A stretch of 13,028 nt of DNA from Magnetospirillum sp. (GCA_016183945.1 JACPDP010000020.1:1-13028), one strand, 5' to 3'. Positions 1 through 7,446 are shown, numbered from the stretch's first letter. Made by a program: numbers and translations. Notes: a model not told the origin generated them from the sequence alone.

Positions 1-56
1 AGCCGCGCCGCCAAATCTGCCGAGATCGACTCGGCCAAACGCTCGATTCCCCCCAT
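1..56 (-). CDS. 5' end of an unidentified gene, cut by the left edge
   Basis: On the minus strand an ATG at 56-54 opens a frame that stays open to the edge of the window and reads MGGIERLAESISADLAAR. A Shine-Dalgarno sequence GGAGG lies at 68-64, seven bases before this ATG, which is ideal spacing. The short peptide has an amphipathic helical look, as expected at the start of a soluble protein. The gene is divergent from the amidohydrolase gene at 203, and the 146 bases between them would hold both promoters. Eighteen codons are too few to assign a family. The competing plus-strand frame, ending at TGA 91-93, gives a Pro/Ser/Arg-rich peptide with less natural composition, so I prefer the minus-strand gene. 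Confidence 0.55.
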   Translation of the reverse strand, partial: MGGIERLAESISADLAAR

Positions 57-90
57 CCCCACGCCTCCGCTCCATCAAGGGCGGACTCCT

Positions 91-118
91 TGAATCACGC
101 GGGGATTCCTGACGTCAA
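91..118 (-). promoter_or_regulatory. Possible promoter of the left-edge gene
   Basis: Reading the minus strand, TTGACG (118-113) is a good -35 match. It is followed after 16 bases by GATTCA (96-91), a weak -10 match. Transcription would begin near 84, upstream of the GGAGG and ATG of the left-edge gene. The call rests mainly on the -35 hexamer and its position. Confidence 0.25.
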
Positions 119-189
119 GAAAACTGATCCGTGGTGAGGGTGGTGTACATTGGGGTGTCTCTTGTAGTGTCGGGCGGCGGCGGAGACGC

Positions 190-195
190 TATAGT
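190..195 (+). promoter_or_regulatory. -10-like box next to the amidohydrolase start
   Basis: TATAGT matches the sigma-70 -10 consensus well and ends seven bases before the ATG at 203. If used, transcription would start at or within a base or two of the start codon, giving a leaderless mRNA. No good -35 is spaced 16-18 bases upstream; TTGTAG at 162-167 is 22 bases away. The absence of a Shine-Dalgarno sequence near the ATG agrees with a leaderless message but does not prove it. Confidence 0.3.
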
Positions 196-202
196 ATAGG
201 CC

Positions 203-991
203 ATGCTGACCTTCATCCCCGACCGCAGCACCGCGACTCCGCCCTTCGTATCGCTTTCCGGCGGCGAGGACTCCCGCGTGCTGGTGATCTGCGATCATGC
301 CTCCAATCGCATACCTGGCGGTCTGGGTGACCTTGGCCTGGGGCCGGAGCAGCGCGACGCCCATATCGTCTGGGACATCGGTGCCGCCGAGGTGTCGCGG
401 CGCCTGGCGGCGCGGCTGGGCTGCCCGGCGGTGCTGGCCGGGGTGAGCCGTCTGGTGATCGACTGCAACCGGCAACCCGGCGATCCCGGTTCCATCCCGT
501 CGGTCTCCTGCGGCGTGGTGGTGCCGGGCAATGCCGCCGTCGGCGACACCGAGGCCGAACGCCGGGCCGAGGACTGGTTCTGGCCCTACCACCACGAGAT
601 CGGCCGGCGGCTGGCCCATATGTGGCGGCACGGGATGGCGCCCGCCGTGGTGGCGGTGCATAGTTTCACCCCCCGGCTGAACGGCCAGCCGCGGCCCTGG
701 CATGTGGGTGTGCTGTGGAACCGCGACCCTCGCATGGCGGTGCCGGTGCTGCGCACGCTGTCCGGTCGTCCGGACCTGATGGTGGGGGACAACCAGCCCT
801 ATTCCGGGCGTGAAATCAACTACACGCTGGATACCCACGCCGGCGCCGCCGGCCTGCCGCACATCTCCCTCGAGATTCGCCAGGATCTCATCGACAGCCC
901 GGCCGGAGCGGAAATCTGGGCCACCCTGCTCGCCGAGGTGTTGGCCCCGGTGCTGGCCGATTCGACGCTGCACCGCGCCGTGGCGTACTGA
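203..991 (+). CDS. N-formylglutamate amidohydrolase-family protein (COG3931 type)
   Basis: This 262-residue protein belongs to the FGase family (Pfam FGase, PF05013), zinc-dependent amidohydrolases. The classic member, HutG, hydrolyses N-formyl-L-glutamate to formate and glutamate in histidine breakdown. Visible family features are VLVICDHASNRIP (about 26-38), the SRLVIDCNR segment (about 82-90), AVHSFTP (about 151-157), NQPYSG and the LEIRQDL block near 205; the His, Asp and Glu residues in these blocks are the likely metal and catalytic ligands. There is no signal peptide, so it is probably cytosolic. No other hut genes are nearby, so the substrate need not be formylglutamate and could be another gamma- or N-acyl glutamate amide. 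The ATG at 203 fits the family N-terminus, but there is no good ribosome site close to it. Confidence 0.85.
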   Translation: MLTFIPDRSTATPPFVSLSGGEDSRVLVICDHASNRIPGGLGDLGLGPEQRDAHIVWDIGAAEVSRRLAARLGCPAVLAGVSRLVIDCNRQPGDPGSIPSVSCGVVVPGNAAVGDTEAERRAEDWFWPYHHEIGRRLAHMWRHGMAPAVVAVHSFTPRLNGQPRPWHVGVLWNRDPRMAVPVLRTLSGRPDLMVGDNQPYSGREINYTLDTHAGAAGLPHISLEIRQDLIDSPAGAEIWATLLAEVLAPVLADSTLHRAVAY

Positions 992-1092
992 GCCGCTGTT
1001 TCAAGGCAGCATTGCGCGAGCACCCCGCTGATATCCGGTTCGTCGATGGGTATAGGGTCGGCGCAGTGCGCACGCCGGGGAATACGCACCCA

Positions 1093-1119
1093 TTGACTCG
1101 GGCGTTCAGCATTTATTAA
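1093..1119 (+). promoter_or_regulatory. Candidate sigma-70 promoter of the chemoreceptor gene
   Basis: TTGACT (1093-1098) and TATTAA (1114-1119), separated by 15 bases, resemble a sigma-70 promoter in an unusually AT-rich patch. The start point would be near 1126, downstream of a possible GTG start at 1121 and upstream of the ATGs at 1148 and 1169. It therefore argues against the GTG start. Confidence 0.4.
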
Positions 1120-1168
1120 TGTGGCAAATCGGTACCACTATACCGCAATGCCAGAGAGAGCGCCGCCC

Positions 1169-2869
1169 ATGCTTGCCCAACGGTTTGCTGATACCCGTAT
1201 CGCCGTCAAGGTCCTGCTGGCCCCGGCGGTGCTGTTCGCTTCGATGCTGGTGCTGGCGGCGACCTTTCTCAGCGGGATGAGCCGGCAGTCGGCGGCGTTG
1301 GAGGAGCTGTACAACGTCTCCTTCACCCGCTCGAACTTCGCCGCCCATGTCGACCAACTGAGCACCGCCATCCAGTCCAACACCTACCGCCTGATCGGCT
1401 GGTACGCCGATCGCACCGACAAGGCCAAGACCCAGGCGCTGGACAAGCAGATTCGCGGCGACATCAAGCAACTCAACGCCCTGCTGGGCGAGTACGGTAA
1501 AAACGTCAAGAGCGATGACGAAACCAATCTGGTGAATGCCATCCAGGACGGCTTCAAGGAGTTTTCCTTTTCGGTGGACAGCGCGCTGGACCTCGCCTCC
1601 AGCGACCACTTCACCGCCCTGGCGCTGATGAACAACGCCGAGGACACCAGTGCCGCCCTGGCCATGGCGGTCAGCGCCTTCACCGCCTTCGCCGAGCAGC
1701 GCACCGAGATGGTGCACCGTCAGGCGGTGGATGCCGAGGCGTCGGCCCGCCTCGGCTACTTCGCCACCCTGGCCGCCTTCCTCGCGCTGGGCGGAGCGGT
1801 GGTGGCCCTGGCGACGCGGATGATCTCGCGGCCGGTACAGGGCCTGACCTCGGCCATGGGCCGGCTGGCGGCCGGCGAGACGGCCATCGAAATTCCCTCG
1901 CGCAACAGCCGCGACGAGATCGGCGACATGGCGCGGACGGTGGAAGTGTTCCGCGACAACATGCTGAAGGCGGCCCGCCTCGAGGCCGAGCAGGAGGCCC
2001 AGCACCGGCAGCAGGCGGCCACCGCGGCGCGGCGCGACAGCCTGACCGAGGCCTTCAACGCCACCATGGATCATACGCTGGAGACGGTGCTGGCCACCGT
2101 GCGCCAGGTGCACGGAGCGGCGGAAACGCTGCGCGGCAATGCCGAGCGCACCAGCGAGCGCGGCGCCGCGGTCGCCGCCGCCGCCCAGCAGTCGGCCGGC
2201 AACGTCGATACCGTCGCCGGCGCCACCGACGACCTCGGCCGGCTGATCGGCGAGATCGGCCTGCATGTGTCCACCACCGTGGCCGTCGCCGCCGACGCCG
2301 TGGGGGGCATCCGCTCCGCCAACCAGACCATGTCGGGGCTGGAGGAGGCGGCGCGGCGCATCGGCGAGATCGTCACCCTGATCAACGCCATCGCCGGCCA
2401 GACCAATCTGCTGGCGCTCAACGCCACCATCGAGGCGGCGCGGGCCGGGGAGGCCGGAAAGGGCTTCGCCGTGGTGGCTTCCGAGGTGAAGAACCTCGCC
2501 ACCCAGACGGCGCGCGCCACCGACGAGATTTCCTCGCACATCGCCGGGATCCAGAACATCACCCGCGATGCCGCCACCACCATCCGCACCGTGGGCGAGA
2601 CGGTGGAACGCATGGGCGGCGTGATCGAGACCATCTCGCAGGCCATGGGCCAGCAGGCCGCCGCCACGCACGATATCGTCGCCAACGTGCGGCATGCCGC
2701 CGCCGGCACCGGTGAGATCATGCACAGCATCGGCGAGGTGTCGCAGGCCGCCGCCGCCACCGGCGAAATGGCGACCGGGATGTTCAAGACCGCCGACGAG
2801 TTGCTGTCCGAAGCCGAGTCCCTTCGCCGCGAGTTCTCCACCTTCGTTGCGGCGGTGCGTCAGGGGTGA
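1169..2869 (+). CDS. Methyl-accepting chemotaxis protein, membrane chemoreceptor
   Basis: This 566-residue transducer senses a ligand outside the inner membrane and controls CheA through CheW. Domains in order: cytoplasmic lead, first membrane helix (about 14-36), a roughly 155-residue helical periplasmic domain of four-helix-bundle type (about 37-193), second membrane helix (about 196-218), HAMP domain (about 218-270, with [17 protein letters not shown]), then the long signalling coiled coil. The conserved hairpin tip is present (about 398-450: [23 protein letters not shown] in parts, then [15 protein letters not shown]). The Ala/Gln/Glu-rich flanks are the methylation helices. The C-terminus, AAVRQG, lacks the NWETF-type pentapeptide that tethers CheR. 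I chose ATG 1169 because GAGAGAG (1154-1160) lies eight bases upstream and the MLAQRF-type start is usual; 1148 and GTG 1121 are alternatives. No che genes are adjacent, so it is an orphan receptor with unknown ligand. Confidence 0.93.
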   Translation: MLAQRFADTRIAVKVLLAPAVLFASMLVLAATFLSGMSRQSAALEELYNVSFTRSNFAAHVDQLSTAIQSNTYRLIGWYADRTDKAKTQALDKQIRGDIKQLNALLGEYGKNVKSDDETNLVNAIQDGFKEFSFSVDSALDLASSDHFTALALMNNAEDTSAALAMAVSAFTAFAEQRTEMVHRQAVDAEASARLGYFATLAAFLALGGAVVALATRMISRPVQGLTSAMGRLAAGETAIEIPSRNSRDEIGDMARTVEVFRDNMLKAARLEAEQEAQHRQQAATAARRDSLTEAFNATMDHTLETVLATVRQVHGAAETLRGNAERTSERGAAVAAAAQQSAGNVDTVAGATDDLGRLIGEIGLHVSTTVAVAADAVGGIRSANQTMSGLEEAARRIGEIVTLINAIAGQTNLLALNATIEAARAGEAGKGFAVVASEVKNLATQTARATDEISSHIAGIQNITRDAATTIRTVGETVERMGGVIETISQAMGQQAAATHDIVANVRHAAAGTGEIMHSIGEVSQAAAATGEMATGMFKTADELLSEAESLRREFSTFVAAVRQG

Positions 2870-2890
2870 GCCTGGGCAGACGGACCCATC

Positions 2891-4063
2891 TCAGAGGGAG
2901 CGTTTTCCTTCCGACGGCAGCCACGCGGCCGCCAGGGCGACCAGGGCGGCAGCGGCGGCAAGCAGCATGAACAGCGCCTCGAACCCTCCCGTGGTGCCGC
3001 GCATCACCGCCACCAGCGGCACCCCCAGGCCCGACACCCCGAAGGACAGCACGAATTTCAGCCCGAAGGCGGTGCCGCGCCAACGGGCCGGGGTGTAGCG
3101 CGCCAGCAGCAGGTTCTCGGCCGGGATGCCGGCCATGTTGAAGCTCACCGCCAGCACCGCCAGCACCACCAGCGGCAGGCCGCTGCCCGAGGCCACCAAC
3201 AGCAGCAGCGGCACCTGCGCCAGGGCTGCGGCGACGTAGAGCCGCTTGGGGCTGTAGCGGTCGGCGAGGTGGCCGGCGAGAATCTGGGTCAAACCGGCCA
3301 GCAGGTAGACCACCGTCACCGCGCCGGCCGCCCCCACCACGCCCACATCGCCCAGGCGCTCGGCGAACAGCTTGGGCAGCGACGGCTGGGTCGCCTGGTA
3401 GACCAGCCCGGCGCTCAGCATGGTCACCGACAGCACCAGCCCGGCCCGGATGGTGTCGCCGCGGTCGGCCGGCGGCTCCGGCTTGCGGTCGGCCTTGGCC
3501 TCCACCACCACGCCGGCCCGCAGCATGGCGAGGAACACCAGGCCGGTGGCGAACACCACCACCCCCGGCACCACGAAGGCGGCCCGCCAGCCCGAGGCGG
3601 CGATCAGCACGCCGGCGATCAGCCCGGCCAGGGCGGGACCAATGCCGCCGAACACCCCGTTGAGCCCGATGGCGCGGCCCCGGTTGACGGCGTTGCGGAT
3701 CAGCCAGGCGATGCCGACCGGGTGGTAGATCGAGCCGAACAGCCCGACGAACCCCAACGCCACCGCCAGCGACCATGGGCCGGTGGACAGGCCGACCGCC
3801 ATGGCCGCGCCGCCCAGGCCGAGGAAATAGACCGCCATCATGCCCACCGTGCTCCAGCGGTCGCCCAGCCAGCCCATCAGCGGGGCGAGCAGGCCGTAGA
3901 GCAGCTTGCCGGCCACCACCAGCGCCAGCACCTCCTCGTAGGGCATGCCGAACTCGCCGGGCAGCACCAGGGCGGCGATGAAGAAGATGGGTTCGAAGAT
4001 GTGGGCATAGGCATGGCCGGCGCAGGAGAAGGCGAGCGAGGCTTGGGCGGAACGACGGGGCAT
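2891..4063 (-). CDS. Major facilitator superfamily transporter, fosmidomycin-resistance (FSR)-like
   Basis: The 390-residue protein is almost wholly hydrophobic, with about twelve predicted membrane helices and a central hydrophilic loop (around 195-210, rich in Lys/Glu/Pro). The GDRWS segment after helix 2 and the GHLADRYSPKR segment in the second half are the repeated MFS loop motif (G-x-L-x-D-R). The GSIYHPVGIAWLIRN stretch (about 110-124) resembles the F/YHPxG motif of Fsr-like efflux proteins, so drug or metabolite export is a reasonable guess; substrate is unknown. Start: ATG 4063 (MPRRSAQ) gives the usual length. A GTG at 4096 is in frame, but it lies inside a palindromic operator-like site. 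No strong ribosome site precedes either. The gene converges on the chemoreceptor, with 21 bases between their stops and no clear terminator. Confidence 0.85.
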   Translation of the reverse strand: MPRRSAQASLAFSCAGHAYAHIFEPIFFIAALVLPGEFGMPYEEVLALVVAGKLLYGLLAPLMGWLGDRWSTVGMMAVYFLGLGGAAMAVGLSTGPWSLAVALGFVGLFGSIYHPVGIAWLIRNAVNRGRAIGLNGVFGGIGPALAGLIAGVLIAASGWRAAFVVPGVVVFATGLVFLAMLRAGVVVEAKADRKPEPPADRGDTIRAGLVLSVTMLSAGLVYQATQPSLPKLFAERLGDVGVVGAAGAVTVVYLLAGLTQILAGHLADRYSPKRLYVAAALAQVPLLLLVASGSGLPLVVLAVLAVSFNMAGIPAENLLLARYTPARWRGTAFGLKFVLSFGVSGLGVPLVAVMRGTTGGFEALFMLLAAAAALVALAAAWLPSEGKRSL

Positions 4064-4081
4064 GGGGAATGGATCCGGATA

Positions 4082-4098
4082 AAGTGGTGTGACCACTT
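4082..4098. promoter_or_regulatory. GntR/FadR-type operator palindrome
   Basis: AAGTGGTGTGACCACTT is a perfect inverted repeat with 7-base arms and a 3-base centre. Its core TGGT-N3-ACCA is the known operator pattern of the FadR subfamily of GntR regulators (for example PdhR and LldR). It ends 19 bases before the transporter ATG at 4063, where a bound repressor could block transcription of that gene. It is also about 37 bases upstream of the SAICAR synthase promoter candidate. No GntR-type gene is in the window. Confidence 0.6.
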
Positions 4099-4118
4099 AA
4101 GCATTCGACCGCCTCGCG

Positions 4119-4148
4119 TTGCAATCCCTTGACGAAATGGGCCATAAA
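4119..4148 (+). promoter_or_regulatory. Candidate promoter of the SAICAR synthase gene
   Basis: TTGCAA (4119-4124) and CATAAA (4143-4148), separated by 18 bases, make a plausible sigma-70 promoter. The predicted start is near 4155, just before the ribosome site GAGGG (4163-4167) and ATG 4176. Confidence 0.35.
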
Positions 4149-4175
4149 CGAGGCCCGTCACCGAGGGCCCGTCCC

Positions 4176-5153
4176 ATGCTGCCTGCCGACATCATCCGCG
4201 CCGCCATTCCCAACGTGCTGACCGACGCGCATTTTCCCGAATTGCCCAATCACTACCGCGGCAAGGTGCGGGACTGCTACGACCTGCCCGACGGACGGCG
4301 CATCCTGGTCTCCACCGATCGTCAGAGCGCCTTCGACCAGGTGTTGGCGGCAGTGCCCTTCAAGGGGCAGGTGCTGACCCAGACGGCACGGTTCTGGTTC
4401 GAGGCCACCCGCGACATCTGCCCCAACCATGTCCTCGACTACCCCGATCCCAACGTGGTGGTGGGGCGGCGGCTCGACATGCTGCCCATCGAGATGGTGG
4501 TGCGCGATTACATCACCGGCTCGACCGACACCGCCATCTGGCCGATGTACCGTGACGGCAGGCGCGACATGTACGGGCTGCGGCTGCCCGAGGGCCTGAC
4601 CAAGAACGACCGCCTGCCCGAGACCATCCTCACTCCCACCACCAAGGCGGCGGTGGGCGGCCACGACGCTCCGGTCAGCCCGGCCGACATTGTCGAGCGG
4701 GGGCTGCTGACCCGCGCGCAATGGGACGAGTTGGCCGGCCTGTCGCTGGCCCTGTTCGCCCGCGGCAGCCGGATTGCCGGCCGCCACGGCCTGATCCTGG
4801 TGGATACCAAATACGAATTCGGCCTCGACGCCGAAGGCCGCATCACCTTGGCCGACGAGATTCACACCCCCGACAGCAGCCGCTACTGGGTGGCCGACTC
4901 CTATCCCGGCCGGCACCACCAGGGCGACGAGCCGGAGAGCCTGGACAAGGAGTTCCTGCGGCTATGGATCGCGGCGCGCTGCGACCCCTACCACGATTCC
5001 ATCCCGGCCATCCCCGACGACACGCTGGTGGAGTTCAGCCGCAAGTACATCGCGCTGTTCGAGATGGTGACCGGCCGCAGCTTCACCGCCCCGCCAGCCA
5101 ACGAGCCGGTCAAGGAGAGGATCCGGCGGAACCTGGCGCAGTTCGCGGGGTGA
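4176..5153 (+). CDS. purC: Phosphoribosylaminoimidazole-succinocarboxamide (SAICAR) synthase, long form
   Basis: SAICAR synthase joins aspartate to CAIR using ATP in de novo purine synthesis, in the cytosol. Family landmarks are clear: [11 protein letters not shown] (about 27-37, nucleotide loop), [12 protein letters not shown] (46-57), KGQVLTQ (63-69), [10 protein letters not shown] (108-117), the signature LVDTKYEFG (208-216) and [14 protein letters not shown] (225-238). At 325 residues it is longer than the common bacterial enzyme (about 240) and closer to the yeast Ade1 form (306), with insertions in the middle and a C-terminal extension. ATG 4176 is chosen because GAGGG (4163-4167) lies eight bases upstream; the TTG at 4119 falls inside the promoter candidate. 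The gene stands alone, apart from other pur genes, as is often seen when a genome carries a second PurC. It ends just before a large palindrome. Confidence 0.93.
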   Translation: MLPADIIRAAIPNVLTDAHFPELPNHYRGKVRDCYDLPDGRRILVSTDRQSAFDQVLAAVPFKGQVLTQTARFWFEATRDICPNHVLDYPDPNVVVGRRLDMLPIEMVVRDYITGSTDTAIWPMYRDGRRDMYGLRLPEGLTKNDRLPETILTPTTKAAVGGHDAPVSPADIVERGLLTRAQWDELAGLSLALFARGSRIAGRHGLILVDTKYEFGLDAEGRITLADEIHTPDSSRYWVADSYPGRHHQGDEPESLDKEFLRLWIAARCDPYHDSIPAIPDDTLVEFSRKYIALFEMVTGRSFTAPPANEPVKERIRRNLAQFAG

Positions 5154-5357
5154 TTAAGAACCCTCTCCCCCGGCGGGAGAGGGCAGGGTGAGGGGGGCCG
5201 CCGGCAGCTTGGTCGTGGCTCCCCCCTCACCCCGACCCTCTCCCGCGAGGGGAGAGGGAGAGCGGTGAGGCAGCCGTTCCTGGCAATTGCGGCACCCGTC
5301 GGCCCGCGCCCGGCGGCAGCGGTCGCGCACCGGGCAGTCGGCGGGCGGCGGGCTCAT
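5154..5357 (-). CDS. Possible small four-cysteine protein overlapping the ligase stop
   Basis: An ATG at 5357-5355 overlaps the TGA of the glutamine synthetase-like gene as ATGA, the usual geometry of translational coupling. The 67-codon frame begins MSPPPADCPVRDRCRRARAD and continues GCRNCQERLP, placing cysteines at 8, 14, 22 and 25 (C-x5-C-x7-C-x2-C) among many arginines. Such spacing could bind zinc or an iron-sulfur cluster. The last 33 or so residues are encoded by the palindromic element at 5161-5258 and are probably not original; the element may have replaced an earlier stop. No independent ribosome site is seen. The gene may be spurious in GC-rich DNA, so I rate it as a candidate only. 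Confidence 0.3.
   Translation of the reverse strand: MSPPPADCPVRDRCRRARADGCRNCQERLPHRSPSPLAGEGRGEGGATTKLPAAPLTLPSPAGGEGS
5161..5258. repeat. G/C-rich composite palindrome between convergent genes
   Basis: Two arms, 5161-5197 and 5221-5258, are nearly perfect inverted copies, with a few mismatches and one extra base, around a 23-base loop (5198-5220). Each arm itself contains a smaller hairpin with CCCTCTCCC pairing to GGGAGAGGG (5161-5183 and 5236-5258), followed or preceded by a GGGTGAGGGG-type strand. This layout matches the intergenic CCCTCTCCC/GGGGTGAGGG elements repeated many times in many proteobacterial genomes. It starts seven bases after the purC stop and could end transcription from both sides, though there is no T-tract. 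Confidence 0.85.
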
Positions 5358-6694
5358 ACGTTGAGCAGCAGGTATTCCCGCTCCCAGCTCGACACCACGC
5401 GCTGGTAGGCGTCCCACTCGGTTTCCTTGACCGCCATGTAGGCCTCGCAGAATTCGTCGCCGAGAATCTCGCGCAGCGCCTTGGCCGCCTTCAGCTTTTC
5501 CAGCGCGTCGGGCAGGTGGCGCGGCAGCGAGTGCGCCCGGGTGTAGCCCGAGCCGTCGATGGGCTCGCCGGGCTCGATCTTCTGCTGGATGCCGATCCAG
5601 CCGCAGGCCAGCGAGCCGGCGAAGGCCAGATAGGGGTTGGCGTCGGCCCCGGCCAGCCGGTTCTCGACCCGGCGCGAGGCGGCGCCCGATTCCGGCACCC
5701 TCAGCCCCACCGTGCGGTTGTCGCGGCCCCAGTGGACGTTGATGGGGGCGTCGAAGTCGGGCACCAGGCGACGGAACGAGTTGACGTTGGGGGCGAACAG
5801 CAGCATGGCCGCCGGCAGATACTTGCGCAGGCCGCCGATGAACCAGCGGAACATGTCGGTGTCGGCGCCGTCGAGGGTGGAGAACAGGTTCCGCCCGGTC
5901 TCGGCATCGACCAGATTCTGGTGGATGTGCATGGCGCTGCCCGGCTCGTTCTGCATCGGCTTGGCCATGAAGGTGGCGTAGACCTGATGGCGTAGCGCCA
6001 CCTGCCGCACGGTGCGCTTGAACAGGAAGGTCTGGTCGGCCAGTTCGAGGGCGTCGCCGTGGTCGAAATTGACCTCCATCTGGGCGTTGCCGGCCTCGTG
6101 GGACAGCGTGTCCACCTCCAGCCGCTGCATCTCGCAGTAGCTGTAGATCTGGTCGAACAGCGGGTCGAATTCGTTGATGGCGTCGACGCCATAGGCCGGC
6201 CGGCCGGTCTCGGCGCGCCCCGAGCGGCCGATGGGGGCCTCCAGCGGATAGTCGGAATCGGTGTTCTGCTTGGTGAGGAAGAACTCCAGCTCGGGCGCCA
6301 CCACCGGCTGCCAGCCCTTGCCGTGGTAGAGGTTGAGGACCCGCTTGAGAACCTGGCGCGGCGCCATCTCCACCGGGCGGCCGTCGACGTGGAAGCAGTC
6401 GTTGATGACGCAGGCGGTGGGCTCGTCGTACCACGGCACCTGGCGCAGGCTTTCCGGGTCGGGCCGCAGGTAGATGTCGCCGTTGGCGACGCTGGTGACG
6501 TCTTCCTCGGGATAGTCGCCGGTGATGGTCTGCACGAAGATGCTCTCCGGCAGCCTCAGCCCCCGGTTTTCGGCGATCGAGACGAATTTGTGGGCCGGCA
6601 CGATCTTGCCGCGGGCCACGCCCGACATGTCCGGTACCAGGCATTCCACCTCGGTGATGCCGTGCGCCCTGATCCATTCCGAAAACACGCTCAT
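5354..6694 (-). CDS. Glutamine synthetase-family ligase, PuuA/GlnT type (gamma-glutamylamine synthetase-like)
   Basis: The 446-residue protein has the two-domain glutamine synthetase fold: a beta-grasp N-terminal domain (about 1-110) and the ATP-grasp-like catalytic domain. Key motifs are APELEFFL (about 128-135, metal-binding Glu), the EAGNAQMEVNFDHGDAL block (about 206-222), ATFMAKPM then GSAMHIHQNL (about 247-266, ATP and glutamate site), NSFRRLVPDFDAPINVHWG, and RVENRLAGADANPYL near 356-370. The length and the missing adenylylation loop set it apart from GlnA (about 469) and place it with PuuA/GlnT enzymes that join glutamate to amines such as putrescine. No puu or amine oxidation genes adjoin it, so the amine is unknown. 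ATG 6694 is preceded by AGGAG (6706-6702) at seven bases. It is divergent from the membrane coiled-coil gene. Confidence 0.9.
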   Translation of the reverse strand: MSVFSEWIRAHGITEVECLVPDMSGVARGKIVPAHKFVSIAENRGLRLPESIFVQTITGDYPEEDVTSVANGDIYLRPDPESLRQVPWYDEPTACVINDCFHVDGRPVEMAPRQVLKRVLNLYHGKGWQPVVAPELEFFLTKQNTDSDYPLEAPIGRSGRAETGRPAYGVDAINEFDPLFDQIYSYCEMQRLEVDTLSHEAGNAQMEVNFDHGDALELADQTFLFKRTVRQVALRHQVYATFMAKPMQNEPGSAMHIHQNLVDAETGRNLFSTLDGADTDMFRWFIGGLRKYLPAAMLLFAPNVNSFRRLVPDFDAPINVHWGRDNRTVGLRVPESGAASRRVENRLAGADANPYLAFAGSLACGWIGIQQKIEPGEPIDGSGYTRAHSLPRHLPDALEKLKAAKALREILGDEFCEAYMAVKETEWDAYQRVVSSWEREYLLLNV

Positions 6695-6796
6695 CGATGG
6701 TCTCCTGCCGCTTGCCGCCCCCATCATCCTTCACTCCGGCCGTGGCGAAAAGAGGGCAGCGCGAGGGGCACGCGGTTCAAGGGATGGTCTATTGCA

Positions 6797-7444
6797 ATGG
6801 CTGTTCGGTTGGAGGACATTAGCCCGTCGTCGATTCTTTCTTCCCGCGTGGGCACCTCCCGGATGAGCTTTTCCGCCGTTCTCATCATCAGCCTGGCCGC
6901 CGGGGTCATCCTGGTGATCGGTGGCGGATTGATGATGTACATGGCCAATCTGGTGAAGAACGCCTACGAACTCAAGGTGCAGATCAGCGCCGATGTCGAC
7001 GAGCGTTTCGCCAAACTGGCCGAAGAACTCGACAAGAAGAGCCGCTGGATCAAACGCGACCTGCTGGAAGAGATCGAGAAGATCAAGCTGGCGATGCAAA
7101 GCGACAACGCCCGCAAGTTCGCCGAGATGACCGATCCACTCAACAAGCGCTTCGATGAAATGGGCGAATTGCTGCGCAATGAGCGGGCAGAGTGGGTCAA
7201 GGCGGTGGAAAGCGACCGCCAGAATATCTCCGCGCTGGATCAGAAACTGCGCGCGCTACGCCGCGATGCCAAGAAGACCGACGAGGCCGCGGCGGCTCCG
7301 GGCGCAGCCGATGCCGCCCTCGATCAGGCGGCGCAGGTGCTGGCGGCCAAGGCCGCCGCCGTTGAGGCTCCCCCCGCGACGCCGGCCAAACCGCCGCCGC
7401 AGTCGGTGTCGTCGATCCTGCCCGACCTCGCCGGCGGAGCATGA
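6797..7444 (+). CDS. Unidentified membrane-anchored coiled-coil protein
   Basis: I do not recognise this 215-residue protein. It has a short N-terminal stretch, one membrane helix (about 27-50, from SAVLIISLAAGVILVIGGG to the MMYM segment), then a long charged helical region (about 52-160) with heptad-like spacing and many Lys/Glu/Asp/Arg, and finally an Ala/Pro-rich tail (about 163-205) ending SSILPDLAGGA. The charged part is most simply cytoplasmic. The layout suits a scaffold or inner-membrane structural protein, but nothing shows a catalytic site. ATG 6797 is the best start available, with only a weak GGGATGG upstream. ATG 6863 (MSFSAVL, directly before the membrane helix) is an alternative. 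The gene is divergent from the ligase and converges on rluC. Confidence 0.75.
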   Translation: MAVRLEDISPSSILSSRVGTSRMSFSAVLIISLAAGVILVIGGGLMMYMANLVKNAYELKVQISADVDERFAKLAEELDKKSRWIKRDLLEEIEKIKLAMQSDNARKFAEMTDPLNKRFDEMGELLRNERAEWVKAVESDRQNISALDQKLRALRRDAKKTDEAAAAPGAADAALDQAAQVLAAKAAAVEAPPATPAKPPPQSVSSILPDLAGGA

Positions 7445-7446
7445 GC

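Noticed and set aside
1..93. A plus-strand C-terminal fragment ending at TGA 91-93
   Set aside because: Short, with poor composition. The opposite strand offers an ATG with an ideal GGAGG at the same place.
95..973. A 292-codon open frame opposite the amidohydrolase gene
   Set aside because: Low-complexity His/Gly/Arg composition and no motif, while the other strand has the conserved FGase blocks.
1121..1168. GTG 1121 or ATG 1148 as the start of the chemoreceptor
   Set aside because: GTG 1121 lies at the -10/start-point region of the candidate promoter. ATG 1169 has the better-placed ribosome site and gives the usual N-terminus; 1148 cannot be fully excluded.
1106..2725. A 539-codon open frame opposite the chemoreceptor gene
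   Set aside because: It is rich in His, Gly and Arg and has no recognisable motif, as expected of an antisense frame in GC-rich DNA. The plus strand encodes an unmistakable chemoreceptor.
5154..6734. A 526-codon frame overlapping the glutamine synthetase-like gene
   Set aside because: Out-of-frame shadow through the ligase. Only its last 67 codons, after the ATGA overlap, are considered as a separate small candidate.
6059..6796. A 5' extension of the coiled-coil gene back to 6059
   Set aside because: The extension runs antisense through the ligase gene and has shadow composition. The natural start is near 6797.
6780..6800. A sigma-54 promoter (TGG...TTGCA) before the coiled-coil gene
   Set aside because: The spacing between the GG and GC elements is only six bases, where ten are needed.
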